32,961 nt of DNA from a virus: positions 1 through 32,961 of the IMG/VR virus record IMGVR_UViG_3300044539_000180; one strand, written 5' to 3'. Under the pieces are notes generated by a model. The model searched no databases. It worked only from the letters and a program-made list of their open reading frames with translations, and had not been told where the DNA came from. Of the stretch, positions 6,865-20,000 are shown one piece after another; position 1 is the first letter of the stretch; every line of letters starts with the position of its first letter. The translations under genes and the position numbers were made by a program.

Positions 6865-9056
6865 AAATTAGGAGCTCCTTGCCGGGGCTTAGGCTTGGCG
6901 GCCTGTGCTACTTGCGTCGCGTTTGGCATACCTGCTGGCGGTGCCTGGATAACGGTCGGCTGGATGATTTCATCCACGGCGGAAACTTGCAAGGCTTTGA
7001 GCATATCCTGGAAGAGCTTTTGGGTGCGCTCTTGGATCTCCGGTGCCATCGCATAAAAACGCTCCACCAACTCCACGGCTCTTACCGAGCTTTCGAGGAT
7101 CTGCTCGCCACGGTAGCGAGTGAGTAGGATCCTGGTATCGATTTCCATGTCGGCGATCTCGCCCGGATCAATTTGAAGCATTTCCTCGGCACCTTCTCCG
7201 CCTTCGCCTTCTTCGAAGTAGCGATAAACCTCCATCTTGTCCAAGTTGGCGAAAAGAAGTCGAACCATCTTTTGAAGGGTGCCCGAGACGCCTGGTTCCA
7301 AGTGGCCGAGATACAAGCTGAAAAGCTCCTGGCCGCTTTTCTCGATGTTCCTGATGCCAGTGGCAAGTTTCTGTGAATCCATACCCACGGCCTGGCCGTC
7401 GTTGGCGTTGTTTACTCCGGATTCCGTTACCATGAGCTGAAGGAAGAACTCGGTGAGCTCCTTGATATTGTCCTTCGTGTTGTTTTCCAGATAAACCGAC
7501 TCCAAACAATCTTTGGCTGACTTGCCAGGAAGCGGGGTGTAGGTGCCTCCCCAATTCAGCGCCAGGCCGGAGTTGGCTCGGCCTTCCAAAGTGTTGTGAG
7601 GGTTCCAGAAATCCACGCGGGCTGCGCGCGATTGGGCAAAGTTCCAGCGGTTGACCAGTAGATCGACAATCTGCTGGGAGGATTCGAACATCTCCATTGT
7701 GCCGATACCATACCAACGGCCGGGAACTTCGTTGACTCGTGTTACCGAAAACGGCCGCAAACCGTCAGGAGTGACGTTGGCAACGTAATCATAGAAAATC
7801 GGGGTGCGGGTCTTGCGATCGACAATCAGCATGATGTCTTCAAGCAGGCCGTCGCCGTCGGCGTCGTAGCGGAGGTGAAATTCTGCGATCTTTGCCAGCG
7901 GTGCGGTGCGGTCGCCACGGTTGAAAGCGCTGCCGCTTCCCATGTTGCTGTCGGCCGTGTTCTGGCCGCTTTCGGGCTCCGGGGTGGAATGAGCAAGCTC
8001 GCTGATCAGGTTGATCGCTTTTTGCACGTCGCCATAGTGCTGCATCGCTGTTGCAGATTGTTCGGTTTGTTTTCTCCATTGGTCCGCCAAATCCATTACG
8101 GCCTGGTCGTAGAGGTGCACAACGCAATCGGCGGTCTGCACATCTTCCGCGTCGAGTGGGCAAAGGAAGTCGAGATAATGGATCGTTTTTGCTTCTGGTC
8201 CTTTGTATTGGGTGATGCGGCGGGTAATCGGTTTTTCTTGCCAGATCATGTTTTGCGGCTGCGGAGTCTGTCCGTCTCGCTTCAATACCATTACATTTCC
8301 CATCATTTGCTCTCCGGTCATTGGATCTTGAATCACTTGCTGGATCCACAAGTCGGTTTCGAGAATGAAATCACCATCAAGGCCAAGAATGTCGGCCCCG
8401 GCCTCGTCCACAAGCACGGTAGCTGTGGTTTTGTAGTATTGCTCCCGGTTTGCCCAGGTGGTTTTCACTACCGCTTCCCCAAGCGTGAAAGCGCGCTCAA
8501 TAGCCTGCTCTTGTGATCTTTTGAGCTTGGCTTGATCCATTTTCCAACGGGTGTATCTGTCTGCTTTGTCGGCCCTGATCCGGTCGGCGGCTCCTACCGG
8601 GTAAATACTAAACCAAGGATCGGTGCCAAAGAAGTAATTGACGGCACGGGCAACCATTTGACGGGCAATTTTGCGGGCAATCGGCACAACAAGGTTGGAT
8701 TCGGCGAAAATGCCTCCCAGGATGTAGGCACGGTGCTCCACGTTGTTTTGTGAAACCAAATCGTAGAGCCTGCGCTTTCCTAAGAAGGTGCGCTCGGTTG
8801 GAACTCCGCCTTCAGGATCGCGATATTCTCCAGTTGCGGCCGTATCGTTCATCCACCAGTCTCCGGCTCCGGCTATATCCCGGCCAAGCTCGCTTTCAAG
8901 CTGCTGAAGTCGATCAAAAGCATGATTGATCAATTCCGCCTCCTGGGTGCGGTTTAAGACGTAATTGGTAGGGAATGGCATCAACGGTGATTCCCCATCG
9001 TCCTCCAGTGGAATATGCTGTGCCTGTGCTGAGATTCTGTCGAGTTGGTCGTCCAT
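6861..9056 (-). CDS. Portal protein
   Basis: A 731-residue product expected to form the dodecameric DNA channel at one head vertex and the docking site for the terminase. Length and arrangement match portals of podovirus-like phages. Visible elements are an N-terminal clip with NHAFDRLQQLESELG, the GRWYGIGTMEMFE block (about residues 444-456) followed by QQIVDLLVNRWNFAQSR typical of portal wings, the long helical segment through about 560-640, and an Asn/Pro/Ala-rich C-terminal tail ending KPRQGAPNL. It lies between the giant virion protein (12-bp gap) and the scaffold region. The leader has AAGAAAAT 6 nt before ATG instead of a Shine-Dalgarno. The same-strand frame at 7168-7716 is a shadow. 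Confidence 0.85.
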   Translation of the reverse strand: MDDQLDRISAQAQHIPLEDDGESPLMPFPTNYVLNRTQEAELINHAFDRLQQLESELGRDIAGAGDWWMNDTAATGEYRDPEGGVPTERTFLGKRRLYDLVSQNNVEHRAYILGGIFAESNLVVPIARKIARQMVARAVNYFFGTDPWFSIYPVGAADRIRADKADRYTRWKMDQAKLKRSQEQAIERAFTLGEAVVKTTWANREQYYKTTATVLVDEAGADILGLDGDFILETDLWIQQVIQDPMTGEQMMGNVMVLKRDGQTPQPQNMIWQEKPITRRITQYKGPEAKTIHYLDFLCPLDAEDVQTADCVVHLYDQAVMDLADQWRKQTEQSATAMQHYGDVQKAINLISELAHSTPEPESGQNTADSNMGSGSAFNRGDRTAPLAKIAEFHLRYDADGDGLLEDIMLIVDRKTRTPIFYDYVANVTPDGLRPFSVTRVNEVPGRWYGIGTMEMFESSQQIVDLLVNRWNFAQSRAARVDFWNPHNTLEGRANSGLALNWGGTYTPLPGKSAKDCLESVYLENNTKDNIKELTEFFLQLMVTESGVNNANDGQAVGMDSQKLATGIRNIEKSGQELFSLYLGHLEPGVSGTLQKMVRLLFANLDKMEVYRYFEEGEGGEGAEEMLQIDPGEIADMEIDTRILLTRYRGEQILESSVRAVELVERFYAMAPEIQERTQKLFQDMLKALQVSAVDEIIQPTVIQAPPAGMPNATQVAQAAKPKPRQGAPNL

Positions 9057-9070
9057 TACTGTATTTTCTT
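9057..9070 (-). promoter_or_regulatory. A-rich start leader with AAGAAAAT box (portal)
   Basis: AAGAAAAT (9070-9063) lies 6 nt before ATG 9056, and there is no Shine-Dalgarno. It partly overlaps the stop codon of the giant gene, so the portal may be translated by coupling to it. Compare the boxes before 27983 and 1798. Confidence 0.4.
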
Positions 9071-11030
9071 ATTTGAGGTTTCTCCAGGCTTCCTGCATCA
9101 CAAGAACACGTTTGGCTATTTCGCGAGAATCAGAAACAATTTCTCTGAAGCGTTTAATATCCATTTCGGTTGGGTTGTCGATGTTGAAAGGCGTTCTTTT
9201 TACTTGTGATTTAATTCTATCTCCAGCCACTTTTACAAATTTGGAGTATTGATCGGCGCTCATTGTCACTGATTTTTCTTTTGTGATAGGATCGGTGTAA
9301 GTTTTTCCAGCGCTAGATGGTGCCACTAGGTCTGCGTTTGGATTCTGGCGAATCCAGTTGTAGAGCATCTTGTCGGTTTTTTCTGACGCGCCATAAACGG
9401 TGGTGTCGGTAGGATCAAAAATCCGGCCTAAAGCGGTCTTACCTGGCTTTTCCTGATCCTGGCCGTAAAGATTTACTTTTGCGGGAAGCCCGGTGATTTC
9501 TCCGGATGGGAAGGTTGCAGCAATCAGCATATCCTTGAACTCGGTCGGTCTTTCGCGGAAAAGCGGATCGGATTCGCGGAGAGCTTGCTTCACAAAGTTT
9601 GGCATGATCACCGAAAGGCGATCGGCCGCAAACTTATCGATAGCGCCTTCACCGCTGAGAATCTCCAGCATATCGGCGGCTCCGCGCAGCGAAGTTTTTT
9701 CGTTGATCTGGGAAGTGAGGCCGGAAAGTGCCTTGCCAACCATTTCCCCGGTGCCAATCTTGCCAGAAGTGCGAAGTTTTACCGCTTTGAGGGTGTCAAC
9801 CGTGCCTCCCATCATTGTGGCGAATGGCTCGATACGGCCGTAACTAACCGAAAGCCGTTTTCCGCCAGGCATCTTGATGGAGATCGTGTAGGGACCTAAG
9901 CCCATGCGGTAGCCAAGCTCGCGCTCACCTTTTTTTGTGTCCTTGTAAGGCCGGGATCCGGTGATAAGGATGGTTTTCTCCAAGTCGTCGTCGTCTCCCT
10001 CTCCGAGAGCTGCCAGCACGGCCAGGAGCACAACACCTTGCATTTGTTTGGAGGCGTATTCGATCAGGCGCTCTTTGCCTCCGTCGGCATTAAGAGTGAA
10101 CTTGCCGTTTTTTACGCGGAGATTGGAACCGATCAGAATCGACATATCGAGAATACTGAGCGGATTGACGGTGCGCTCGATGCCTTGCTGCATGATGTTA
10201 AACGGAACACGGATGAACGGGATGAAGAGCATCCGAGTTAGCGTTTTCAGTGTCGCCGTTGTGCTATTTTCAAGCTCAACCGGAGTAAGCGCTTTCTGGA
10301 TTTTTCCAAGGCTGAAACCTACGAAATCCATTGCGGTTCTCACTGGAACCACGTTTTCGCTCTTTTTCTTCGATTGCTGCACGGTGGATGGTTGGCCGGG
10401 AAGCGGAGCGTTGAAAGATCCTTTCAGGGCTCGATCGGCTGCCATTTGCCAGGAAATGCTTCCGGGGGTATTTACTTCCAGTTGCAGGAAGCGCGCAAAC
10501 TCTTCGGTGCCCGGTGTCATTCCTTTTTTCTTGGCCATCCGGAAAGCCATAGCGCCAACCTCGGCCGAGGCCCGGAGGGTGTTGAGGAAGTCGTCAGTTG
10601 CCATCAGGATGCGCGACGGGGTGCGAATAATCCTGCCTTTCACTCCGGCAATGCTGCCAGGTCGATAGCTGGATCCTGCTTCTGCAATCCGTTGGAAATC
10701 CGGTGGACGGTTCAAGATGTCTTCTTCGAAGAATGGAATCTCGGTATTCCAGGTCGAAATAGCGTTTGACCAGGCGCGCGCCCAACCTGGACGAAGTGCT
10801 TTCATTAGGTATTGGTATTCCCCAAGGCTTGCGTTGTCCTTGTTGCCGATCACTGAGTTAAGCATTGTCTCGAATCCTCGATCTACAACGGCCTGGTAGG
10901 TGCTGTTGACGATGCCAGTGGCGTTGACGATCATCGTCTGGAGGCCGGAAAGAATCGACGAATAGTAGTATTCCTGAACCTTTTCGATGGCGCTCGCGTT
11001 AATGGCGGCGATGGTGCGGGCGATGATTGC
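9069..11030 (-). other. Giant protein domain: C-terminal membrane-associated/ejection-like module
   Basis: Residues about 5651 to 6304. It carries SSILSGLQTMIVNATGIVN, a block common near the C-terminus of very large phage virion proteins, then FIPFIRVPFNIMQQGIERT, a hydrophobic QGVVLLAVLAALGEG segment (about 5985) and SVSYGRIEPFATMMGG. The alternation of amphipathic and hydrophobic helices fits proteins that leave the head and enter the cell envelope during infection. Role is inferred. Confidence 0.6.
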
Positions 11031-14000
11031 GACGTGGCGGCGGTCGTTGATGTCGAAACGGTAGTTGGCGGCCTTCATCTTGCCTTGTGCCATCTCCAGG
11101 GCGTCGGTCTTGTATTTGGCCAAGATCACGTTCATTTCTTCGATGAGCTTATCGCCTTTGACCCGATCCTTGCCTGTGAGGGATTCCACGGTTCCGGTGA
11201 TACCGGTAAGCAAGCGGAGCTCAACAACCCGTTCCATGAGGTCGGTGCGCTCGGTGGTGGTAAAAGCGTAATCCTCCAACCCTTCGCTGAACTCTGGGCG
11301 GTTCCAATCAACCTCATAGGCCTTTTTGGGTTCCAGGGTCTTTGGTTTGCGCTTGGTAGGGTTTTGCTTCTTCCATTCGCGGATCGCTGCTTTGCGGCCG
11401 CGCTCGGTGGCGGCTTCCGCGTCAAGGATTCGCGCCTGTTCGGCCGTCGCGCCCAGCGATTGAGCGATACGGGCGAAATTCGGCACGGGCTTGGCCAGGT
11501 GGGCTCTAATCAACTTGTTGAGCTCGTCCTCTTTGCCTGCTGTCTTCCAAGCGAGGGTGTCTGACTGGCTGATTGCAAGGCGATCGATCCAGCGTTGCGC
11601 GATCCGGTTGGCTCCGGCCTCCAGTGAATCCTCATCGTCTTCGATCTTCTTCGGCACTTTCTTGGCGGTCGGGATCCCTGACTTCTTCTGAAGCGATTGT
11701 GGAATACCGAATCCAACTGAAATGATACGATCAATCTCGGCTTGGACCTGCTCCGGAGTAAGTCCACTTAGGGCTGCTGACTCAAGCGCTCCCTTCATCT
11801 GGTCTTTCATGTCCTCCAGGGTCATGCCCGCCTCAACCTTGGCGCGGATCTTCTCTTCGAGCTTTTTGTAAAGGTCTGCCCGGATCTTTTCGATCTTGGC
11901 ATCCGGAAGGCCTGTTTTGCGTCGGATCGCGTCGAAACCGTTACCTTGCTGCATGAGCTTCACGGCCAGGCGGCTCGCGTTGTCCATCTTGTCGGTGATG
12001 TTCCGGATGATCCGGTTCTGACTCAGTGAAAGGAAAGCTTCGCCGTTTAATACCTCGTCGATAGTCACTCCCATCTTGGCGAGCTCTTTCTCGATGCGTT
12101 TGATCTGATCCACGGTTTGCTTCTCGATCTCCTGCTCTTTGGCTGCCTGCTGCTCTTTGGTGCCGCTGCCAAAGCGCTCTTCGATGTTCCTCATGTCCTT
12201 TTCAGGAAGAGTGGTGATCAGGTTCACAAGCTGCTCTCTGTGGCGCTGCTCTGGCTTTTTGAGGGTGTCCACCCCGGCTGCCATCACTCGCGCGATGTTG
12301 GCGCGGGCGGAGCGGTAGGCGTTGCGGAGGATTGCAACCTTGGCGAGTTTGGCTGGATCTCCCCCGGCCTGCTTGGCACGGCGCTCCATGATGATGCGAA
12401 TTGCTACCACGAGCTCCGGATTGAGCTGTTGGGCGTCAAACTCAACTCCACCTGCGTCGGCGGCTTTGTCGGCCTGCAATGCGGCGGCCAGCCATGTTCT
12501 GACAACTTTATCTTCGTCTTCATTAGCAAGTTTTTCCCCGGCTTTGTTCCATTGTGCCCAGGTTTCTCGGTTGGCGTAAAGTTTGCGGATCTCGTCTTCC
12601 TCGTCGAACAAATCACGAGTTTCCTCGCTCATGCCTGGGTTAGCCAGATCTGGACGGCCAACAACTTTGCCTTCTTCCTTGAACGCAGCTTGCTGCTTGC
12701 GGATCTCTTCACGCTCTTCCAGGGTTCCCATTTCGCCGAGATCGTCTTCCAGCGGGGCGTTGTAAAGCGCCTGGCCTGCTCCTACGGCCTTGCGAAGCTC
12801 TGGAGTAATGGTGATTTTCCAGAAGTCTCGAACTGTTGGATCGTTCTTCTCAAGCCAATCCTCGGCCGCTCTGATTGACTCAAAATCGGCAATTCCTTCC
12901 AAAGTGACACGATGGCGAATAATAACCTCTTGTTTTGAGTCCACGTCGGCTCCAATGTCTTCCGCGTCGAGAATATACATTCCCTCGGAAGCTTCGGAAA
13001 GTTTAGCTTTCTCGACCTTGGCTCCCCACTGTTTGACATACTTGCCGATTTCCTTCGGAAGCATGGTGTCATAGAAGCCTTTCATTCCTTTCCCTCCTAT
13101 ATTAAGCCCTTCCCCACTCAATTCCCCAGATTCACGGCTTAGTATTAGATCAGCTACATCTTTCCCTATTACTTCATCCAAGCGGGAACCATCGGGGACA
13201 ATTCCTGCTGCTGATTCCCCTGAATTATTGATAACTGTTCCGTCAGGTTTAACGAAGAATGTGAACCCGTTTTGACCTATGGGTTCAATAAATACATCTC
13301 GATTTATGCTATTCTTGCTCGTTACCCAGTCAATAGACTTAATGTGGTTTGATAGGTTGTATCTATCGTTCTGCGTTTCTCCGGTCGTCCAGCCGATCCA
13401 ATCCTTGCCGGATCTCACCGCGTCGCGCAAAGCGCGCTTGAACATCTGGAGCGGCCAGCTTGTGCGAAATGGTGCGTCGGCGATTCCTTCCTCTCTTTTG
13501 TCATGGAAGACTTCGTTCAAATCGACATCGGATCCAACCGCGTCGCTTAATCTTTTCCACTGATCGCCTGTCGGGCGGGCTGCTGTGGATAATGGCTCTT
13601 CCAATAAATGATCAATGTCGGCACGGGCGGCTGCTTCGGTCATTCCTCCGGCGATAGCGGCCTTCAAGACGTTTTCAGGAAAATCTCCCTTGTAACCCTT
13701 CTTCCGTCCCGCCTGGTGGCGATCGCTTTGGATCTCTTCGATAAAAAGGCCTTTTTCATCCCGATTCACTTCTTTGATCTCCAGTGAATAAGTAGCGGGG
13801 TATTGCTTCATATCAGCTTCCGCTTCCCCAAGGGTAGCAAACACCGGACCTGTTCTTCCGCTCTTGGTATTCCGGACAGTGTAACCTTTGCCGGGAAGCG
13901 AGCGCTCGTTAAGCCTCATGTGGGCGACGTAGTTCGGGACGTCAGGAAAATGCGTAGATCTATAATCTATGCTGCCTTGCTCTATTGGAGCGTATTCAGT

Positions 14001-17000
14001 CATTTCAATGGCTCGCTCAAGCGTGGCACCTTCCGATACAACGCCTCCTTCTGGGTCCTGAACGTACCAGTTGTTGCCGTATTGCTCAAAAGTGAAGCCT
14101 GCATCTTCCAAAAGCTGCTTTTGCGACTTCTGGCTGCCTCCTGGCATTGCCAGCACAACCTCGCGGTAGTTTTCTCCGCCGGGAAGCTGGTATTGGGCGT
14201 ATTTGGTAGCGTCATTCACTCCAAGCTCTTGCTCATCTCCTGTGAGCTCTTGTATTTCATCGAACAATGGCTGGAGGTCTTCAGGTAGATCATCGTAAGT
14301 AATGTCTTCATCCTCTTCGACGTTAAATATGATGTATTCTCCGTATTCTTCTTGAAGTTCATATCCTCTAGCTTCGATTTGCGCTGTGAGCTCGGCTATT
14401 CTGGCTTGGTTTTCAGAGCGTCCCATTGTGACTTCTTTGAATTTCACTGATCCCTCAGTGGCAAGCCAGTTAAGCACGTCGTCCTTGGAAACCTTTTCTT
14501 TGCCTTGCAACCAGGGAATAAGTCCGCTCCACTTGATCTCGTCGGCTTTGGATCCGGCCTTGGCGATTTGAAGGACCTGCATAGGCGTCGCCGTTTTCGG
14601 CATCTTCTCGGCGATCGTGCGCGATAGCTGCGAGTAGAACTCCGGCATCTCGTCGGACAGATCGGCATTTTCCAGTCTTTTTCCAAAAAGCTCTTCGTTT
14701 ATTGCTTTGATCATCTGGAAAGCTTCTTCTCTCCTTTGCTCAATAACAATTTGATCGTTTGCTCTAGCCTCTTCAGCATCTTTTTTTGTCTCAAAATAAT
14801 TTGGACGCAGTGCATAAGTTTCAGGATCGCTGATGAGCACGGTGAAATAGGTTTTGCCTAAATGCTTGGCCAGTTTCACCGGGTTGGCTTCGATGGGCAA
14901 ATCGTAGAGATCTGCCGCTTCCAGGCCTCCTTCTTGGCTTTGTTCCCCGTTAAGGGCTTCTGCTGCGGCGGTTCCAATATCACGCGAAAGGATTGTTCTC
15001 AAGCGCTTGGTGATCTCTTCCTTGGATTTCTCAATCCCAAGGCGTCCCATGCGGAATCGGATGTGGATCCGGTTCCAGGTGTCGGCAGAAAGTTCGGGAA
15101 GCGCGCTGGCGTTTTCGGCGATACCCAGAAGTTGCTCCGCGTTGGCTTCTCCGATCATTTTACTCAAAGAGCGGAAGTAGCGGTGTTTCCTTGGGTCGGC
15201 GTTTTGCGCGGCTAGTCTCCGGTTTACTTCAATGATCTCGGCCGTTTTCTCTCTCCACTCGGTTTCTTGCTCGAATGGTTTAGGATCCCGGACAAGGGGT
15301 TCAAGCGTTTCGATGGTTTTTTCAGTCTGTTTGACCTGTGCTTCAACGTTTCTGGCGTAGCGCTCGGCATACGATGGATCTGAAATCTTCTTGAGGCTAT
15401 CGAGAATACTTTGTGCTGGGGAAGCTCCGCTGACATTGATCGAGGCGTCAAATACGACTTTGCCATTGATTTTGCCCGGCCAGGCGATCTTGGCGTTATA
15501 GACGGATTCGCCTCTCCATTCCCATCTGTAATCAACGACGATCGAGAATCTTTCGCCGTTCACAAAGAAATCACGGATCTGCACCTGCTTGGTGTCTTTC
15601 GCGTCAACCATCATGTCGGTGACGAATTGGTTGAGCGGAGCCACGATCTTGCCGTCAGGCTTGCTGGTATCGATTTCCTGATCTCCAAACTTGTAGATAG
15701 GAACCTCCATTTCTCTCTCGGCTGGCTGTTTGGCCTCTTCCTCCGAGATCTCGCGGTCTTCCATCTTGGCGATAACGCCTTTGGTGGTTTTCACGATACG
15801 TTTCACTCGGGAGAAGACTCCGGCGAACTTTTTGCCTTCTTCCCGGATCAATTCAGGATCCTGGAGTTTGAGCGATTTCAGCTCTTGCTCGGCACGTTCC
15901 AGGGCGTTTTCACGGTTATTTTTGTCGCGGAGGTGAGCGGAGCGGAGCGCGTTGAGCTTGTTGAGCTCGCCATCGAGAATAACCCGGCGCTTCAGGTTTT
16001 CGTCTCCCATCGACTCTGCTGCCATGAGAGCGAAAGATGCGGTTTCCTCTGACATCGGATCATCGAACTCATCCATGACGTTTTCGCCCATGAGAACTTG
16101 GTCAATGAAGCGCTGCTTGGCTTTCATCATCGAATAGACGGATGAATCCATCGAGAACTTGAGGCCGTAGTTGACCACGATCACCTCAAACTTGGCTTCG
16201 GCCTTGCGGGCAACTTCTTTCTGTGCCTCGGTGCCGTTTTTGTCCAGCCACTCCACGGCCTGCTCGTAGCGATCTTCGAGCTTTTTGGCGTCGAATTTCT
16301 GCTTGGTGAGCTTTTCAACCGTTTCAATGAAGGCCTGGTCGGCCCAATCCCGGTGAAGGTTGCCTTGGCGGATAATCCGGCCGATACGCTGCTCCATCAT
16401 GGCGGGTTTGAAATCGCGCGGCGGGGAAAGGTTGTGAAGGGCTGCCAGGCGCTCCTGGATGTTCACACCGACGCCCAGGCGGGCCGTGGAACCGATAATC
16501 ACGCGGATCTCGCCATTGTTCACCTTCTCGAAAGATGCTTCGAGCTTCTTCTTCGTGAGGCTGGATCTCGCCAACAAGATTTCTCCGGCCGGGATTCCTC
16601 TGGCAACCAGTTTGTCCCGGATGTCGTCCAGCAAGTTGAAGCGTTGCTCCACGAGCTTGTTGTATTGATCCATCAGCTTCCGCTTGGCCTTTTTCTCGGC
16701 GTCGGTTTCTGTTGGGGAAGCCATGATTGCCGATTCTAACTCTTCCATCTCGCTCGTTGATCCACCGTATTCCTCGAATGGATCTCCGTTGAATTGACGA
16801 AGGAGAAGTGTTGAGAACGGGTTGGAAAGGTCGGTGAAGACGACTTGCGCGGTTTTCCTGTCGGTTCCGGCATGATAGATCTCTGCGATCTTCTCAACCA
16901 TCCGGTTCACTTTGGAGTTTGGATCATCCGGTGCGTTTGGATTGATCAAGCGAGGATCGATGGCCTGTGCCATACCCGCTTGCATGACCATGATCGGGAT

Positions 17001-20000
17001 TGCCGACATCCACGGGTTTTCTTCGAAAGCTGCGCGCTTGTTTTCGATATTGTCAAATTCGGCGGCGGTATCGATCACCCAATCGTTGAAAATCTCACTG
17101 GCTTCGGTTGGCTCGATAATGAGCATTTCAGGAACTCCGCCTTTCATCTTAGGAACGCGAATACCCATCGACTCGTTGCCGAGCGCTACATCGAACACGG
17201 AACGAATCAGGGCCACAAGCTCCGGACCGTTCACGAACTTGGCGAACCGCTCCACAAGCTCGATCTCGCCTCTCCAGGTCGATTCTGGCTCCGTTACGGT
17301 GCGACCGAACATGGTGGCGAAGTCGTCGAAGTTGTTGATCCCTTTCGATTCGAGAAGTTTTGGCGCGATGTAGTTGAGCATCGTGTATGCCTCGGCCATC
17401 GTGTTGGTGATCGGTGTCCCGGTTGCAAAATACACGTTGCGGCCGCCAGTGTTGGCTTGGACGCTTGCCGTCTTCATCTGCATCATCACAGCGCGATCGG
17501 AGGCTTCTCCGCTCGGGAGGTTCTTCACCCTGGCTTTGCGGGTAATGATTGGGGCGTTTTTGAACTCGTGCGCTTCGTCCACAATCAGCGCGTCAACTCC
17601 AAGCTGCTCCCATGTCAGGAGGCTCTTGGAACGCTTCGTTGCCTTGGCGAGCATCTTCTCCAGTTTCTCCTGGAGTTTGTCCAATGCTTCCTGGATGGCA
17701 CCTTGCTCCTGGCTTCCTTCATCGGCTGCTGCAAGAATTTCCTCAAGCTGGCCAATGGCACGGGCCATGTAGTTTCTGATCGCCTGCTCGTCATGCCCGA
17801 TTTGGGAAATGTTCGAGTGCGTCATAATGATCGAATCGTAATCGCCTGTTGCGATCTTGGCGAGGAACCGGGCGCGCTTCCGGGCGCTGAAGTTGGCTTC
17901 GTCGGCAACTAGGATTTTCGCGTGTGGGTAGGCCTTCATGTGTGAGGCCGCGAATTGGCGAATTGTCGAGTTTTGAACGATCGTGACAACGCGGCGAGCT
18001 TTGCCCAGGCGGCGGAGCTCCATCGCAAGCGCGATTTGGTTGTAGGTCTTACCGGATCCGACTCCGTGCGCCATCATTCCGTAGCCCATGATCAAAAGAC
18101 GGGCGAGAACGGATTTGCGGTGAGGCTTCAGCCAGATCTCTCCAGACTGGCCTGGAAGGGTGATCCAATCGCCGACAAAGTTAGGAGTGACCAATCCGGC
18201 CACCTTGTCGTTGAACTCGCGCTCTGCCAATTCCGAGACTTTGATGGTTTCCCCCTCGTTGTCGACCTCTTCCTTGGTGGTTTTCACCCATTCGGCAAAC
18301 TTGTCCATCATCTGAGAAGCCTTTGTTTGGGCTTCGATGGTGGCGGCCGGATCGAGCACGACTGATCCGCGTGTTGGACCGGGTTGAGTGACGCGGATCT
18401 CGCGGGAGTTGAGAAGTGACTCAAAGATTTCCTCTGGAGTCATTCTGTTGGTGCCCAGGTAATCAGGTTGGGACATTTGGGCTGCGCTCACGGCTGGCCT
18501 GTTCCTGCGGCGGTTGTCGCGGCCGGATTCGGTAACTTGCCAGATATTCGCGGCGGGCTCGTAGCGGATCACTGGATCGGCCATGCCGAGCATTGTTTCG
18601 GCGAACTTCTGATACACGGCGGAAGGAATCCACCGGGCTCCAAGAATAACCGAAATCGACTGGATTGGTCTGGTTGCTGGCAAAACTCTCTGAAGTGCCT
18701 CGATGTTGCCCTGATACTTGCCAGGATCCATCATGTCAGCCTCTTGTGCCTCGCGCAGCTTGACCTTCACCTCGCCAGATAGGTAGGTGTCGTCAGTCTC
18801 GTAGATCCCGGTCTTGGGATTCATAAAGACCATTCCGCTTTCTTCCAACTGGCTCTCGGTTTCTTTTGCGGAAATACCAAGCAGGTCGGCCATGTATTGA
18901 ACGCTGATCCGGCCTTTGTAACCGAGCGAAATAGCGATTGCGTCCTTGATGTCTTTCGCGCTGGACGGTGCGACGGCGCTGGACATCACCGACTCGGTGA
19001 AAACCGGGCGCTTCTCGTAGCGATAGATGGCACGGCCTTTTTCATCGGTGCCTGTCATTACCTCATCTTCCAACGACTCCAACAATGGGCTGTCGTCTTC
19101 ATCGAAAAGGAACTTGTGCGGGTTTTGCTTCCCTGGCTGGTTCCGGGCGCTGAACGCTCCGAACTCTTTGACGTGAGCATCATAAACCTTGTTAAGCGCT
19201 TCTCGATACACCTCAACGTCTTCCATCCCTTTCAGCTCGGCATCCATGAGTGCTCGCGCGGCGTCTCTCACTTTGACCCAGGAAGCGAATACTTTATTCC
19301 GGCGGGCGGTTTCCTTGCTGATCTTCTCGCGGATCTTTTTCGCGGCGTCTTCCGAGAGGTGTTGATCGATGAAATCTTCGATGTATTGGTCGAGCTCTTT
19401 TCCGGTGAGCTCATCCATGCTCGTGGCGAAGTCGGCGGCAAGTTTTGGATTCTTGGCAAGAATCGCCTTCACGTCCTTGTTATCAGGAAGGAAGTCTTCC
19501 GCGTATTCCAGATCCCAGCGAACCGGGACAAGTTGGCCGCTTACGACGTGGTAAGGTTTGCCGTTTTGCAAGAGGATCGATCCTTCACGCTCTTTGCTGT
19601 TGGCTTCCTGAACTTCAATTTCATCGGTTTCCGAGGCTTCGCCAAAAATATCACCAGGCAATGAATCGACGATGGCGGCAAGCCTTTCGTTCACGTCGCT
19701 GCCATCTGGGAGCACGGTGTAGGTGCCCTGGGAATACATGGATCCCTGCAAAGCGTGTTTGCCGATCACGAACTGCGGGTTTTGAGCGAAATACTCGTTC
19801 ACTTCGATTGGAGCGACAAACGGAATACCGTCAGCTCTTGAATATCCTTTGGCCCCAATGGCTTTAATGAGAGCATCCCATTTCTTGCCAGTTTGAGGCT
19901 TACGGCCTTTCCAGTCGTTCCATAGCTCGTGCAGATCCTCGTCTTGAGGCATGAATCCTGCATCCACTGAAGAAAGAAATTCGTGCGCGGTTTTGTTGCC

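Noticed and set aside
16845-17912. A 355-codon plus-strand frame opposite the helicase domain
   Set aside because: His/Cys/Trp-rich composition typical of a shadow frame; the minus strand carries conserved helicase motifs across the whole stretch.
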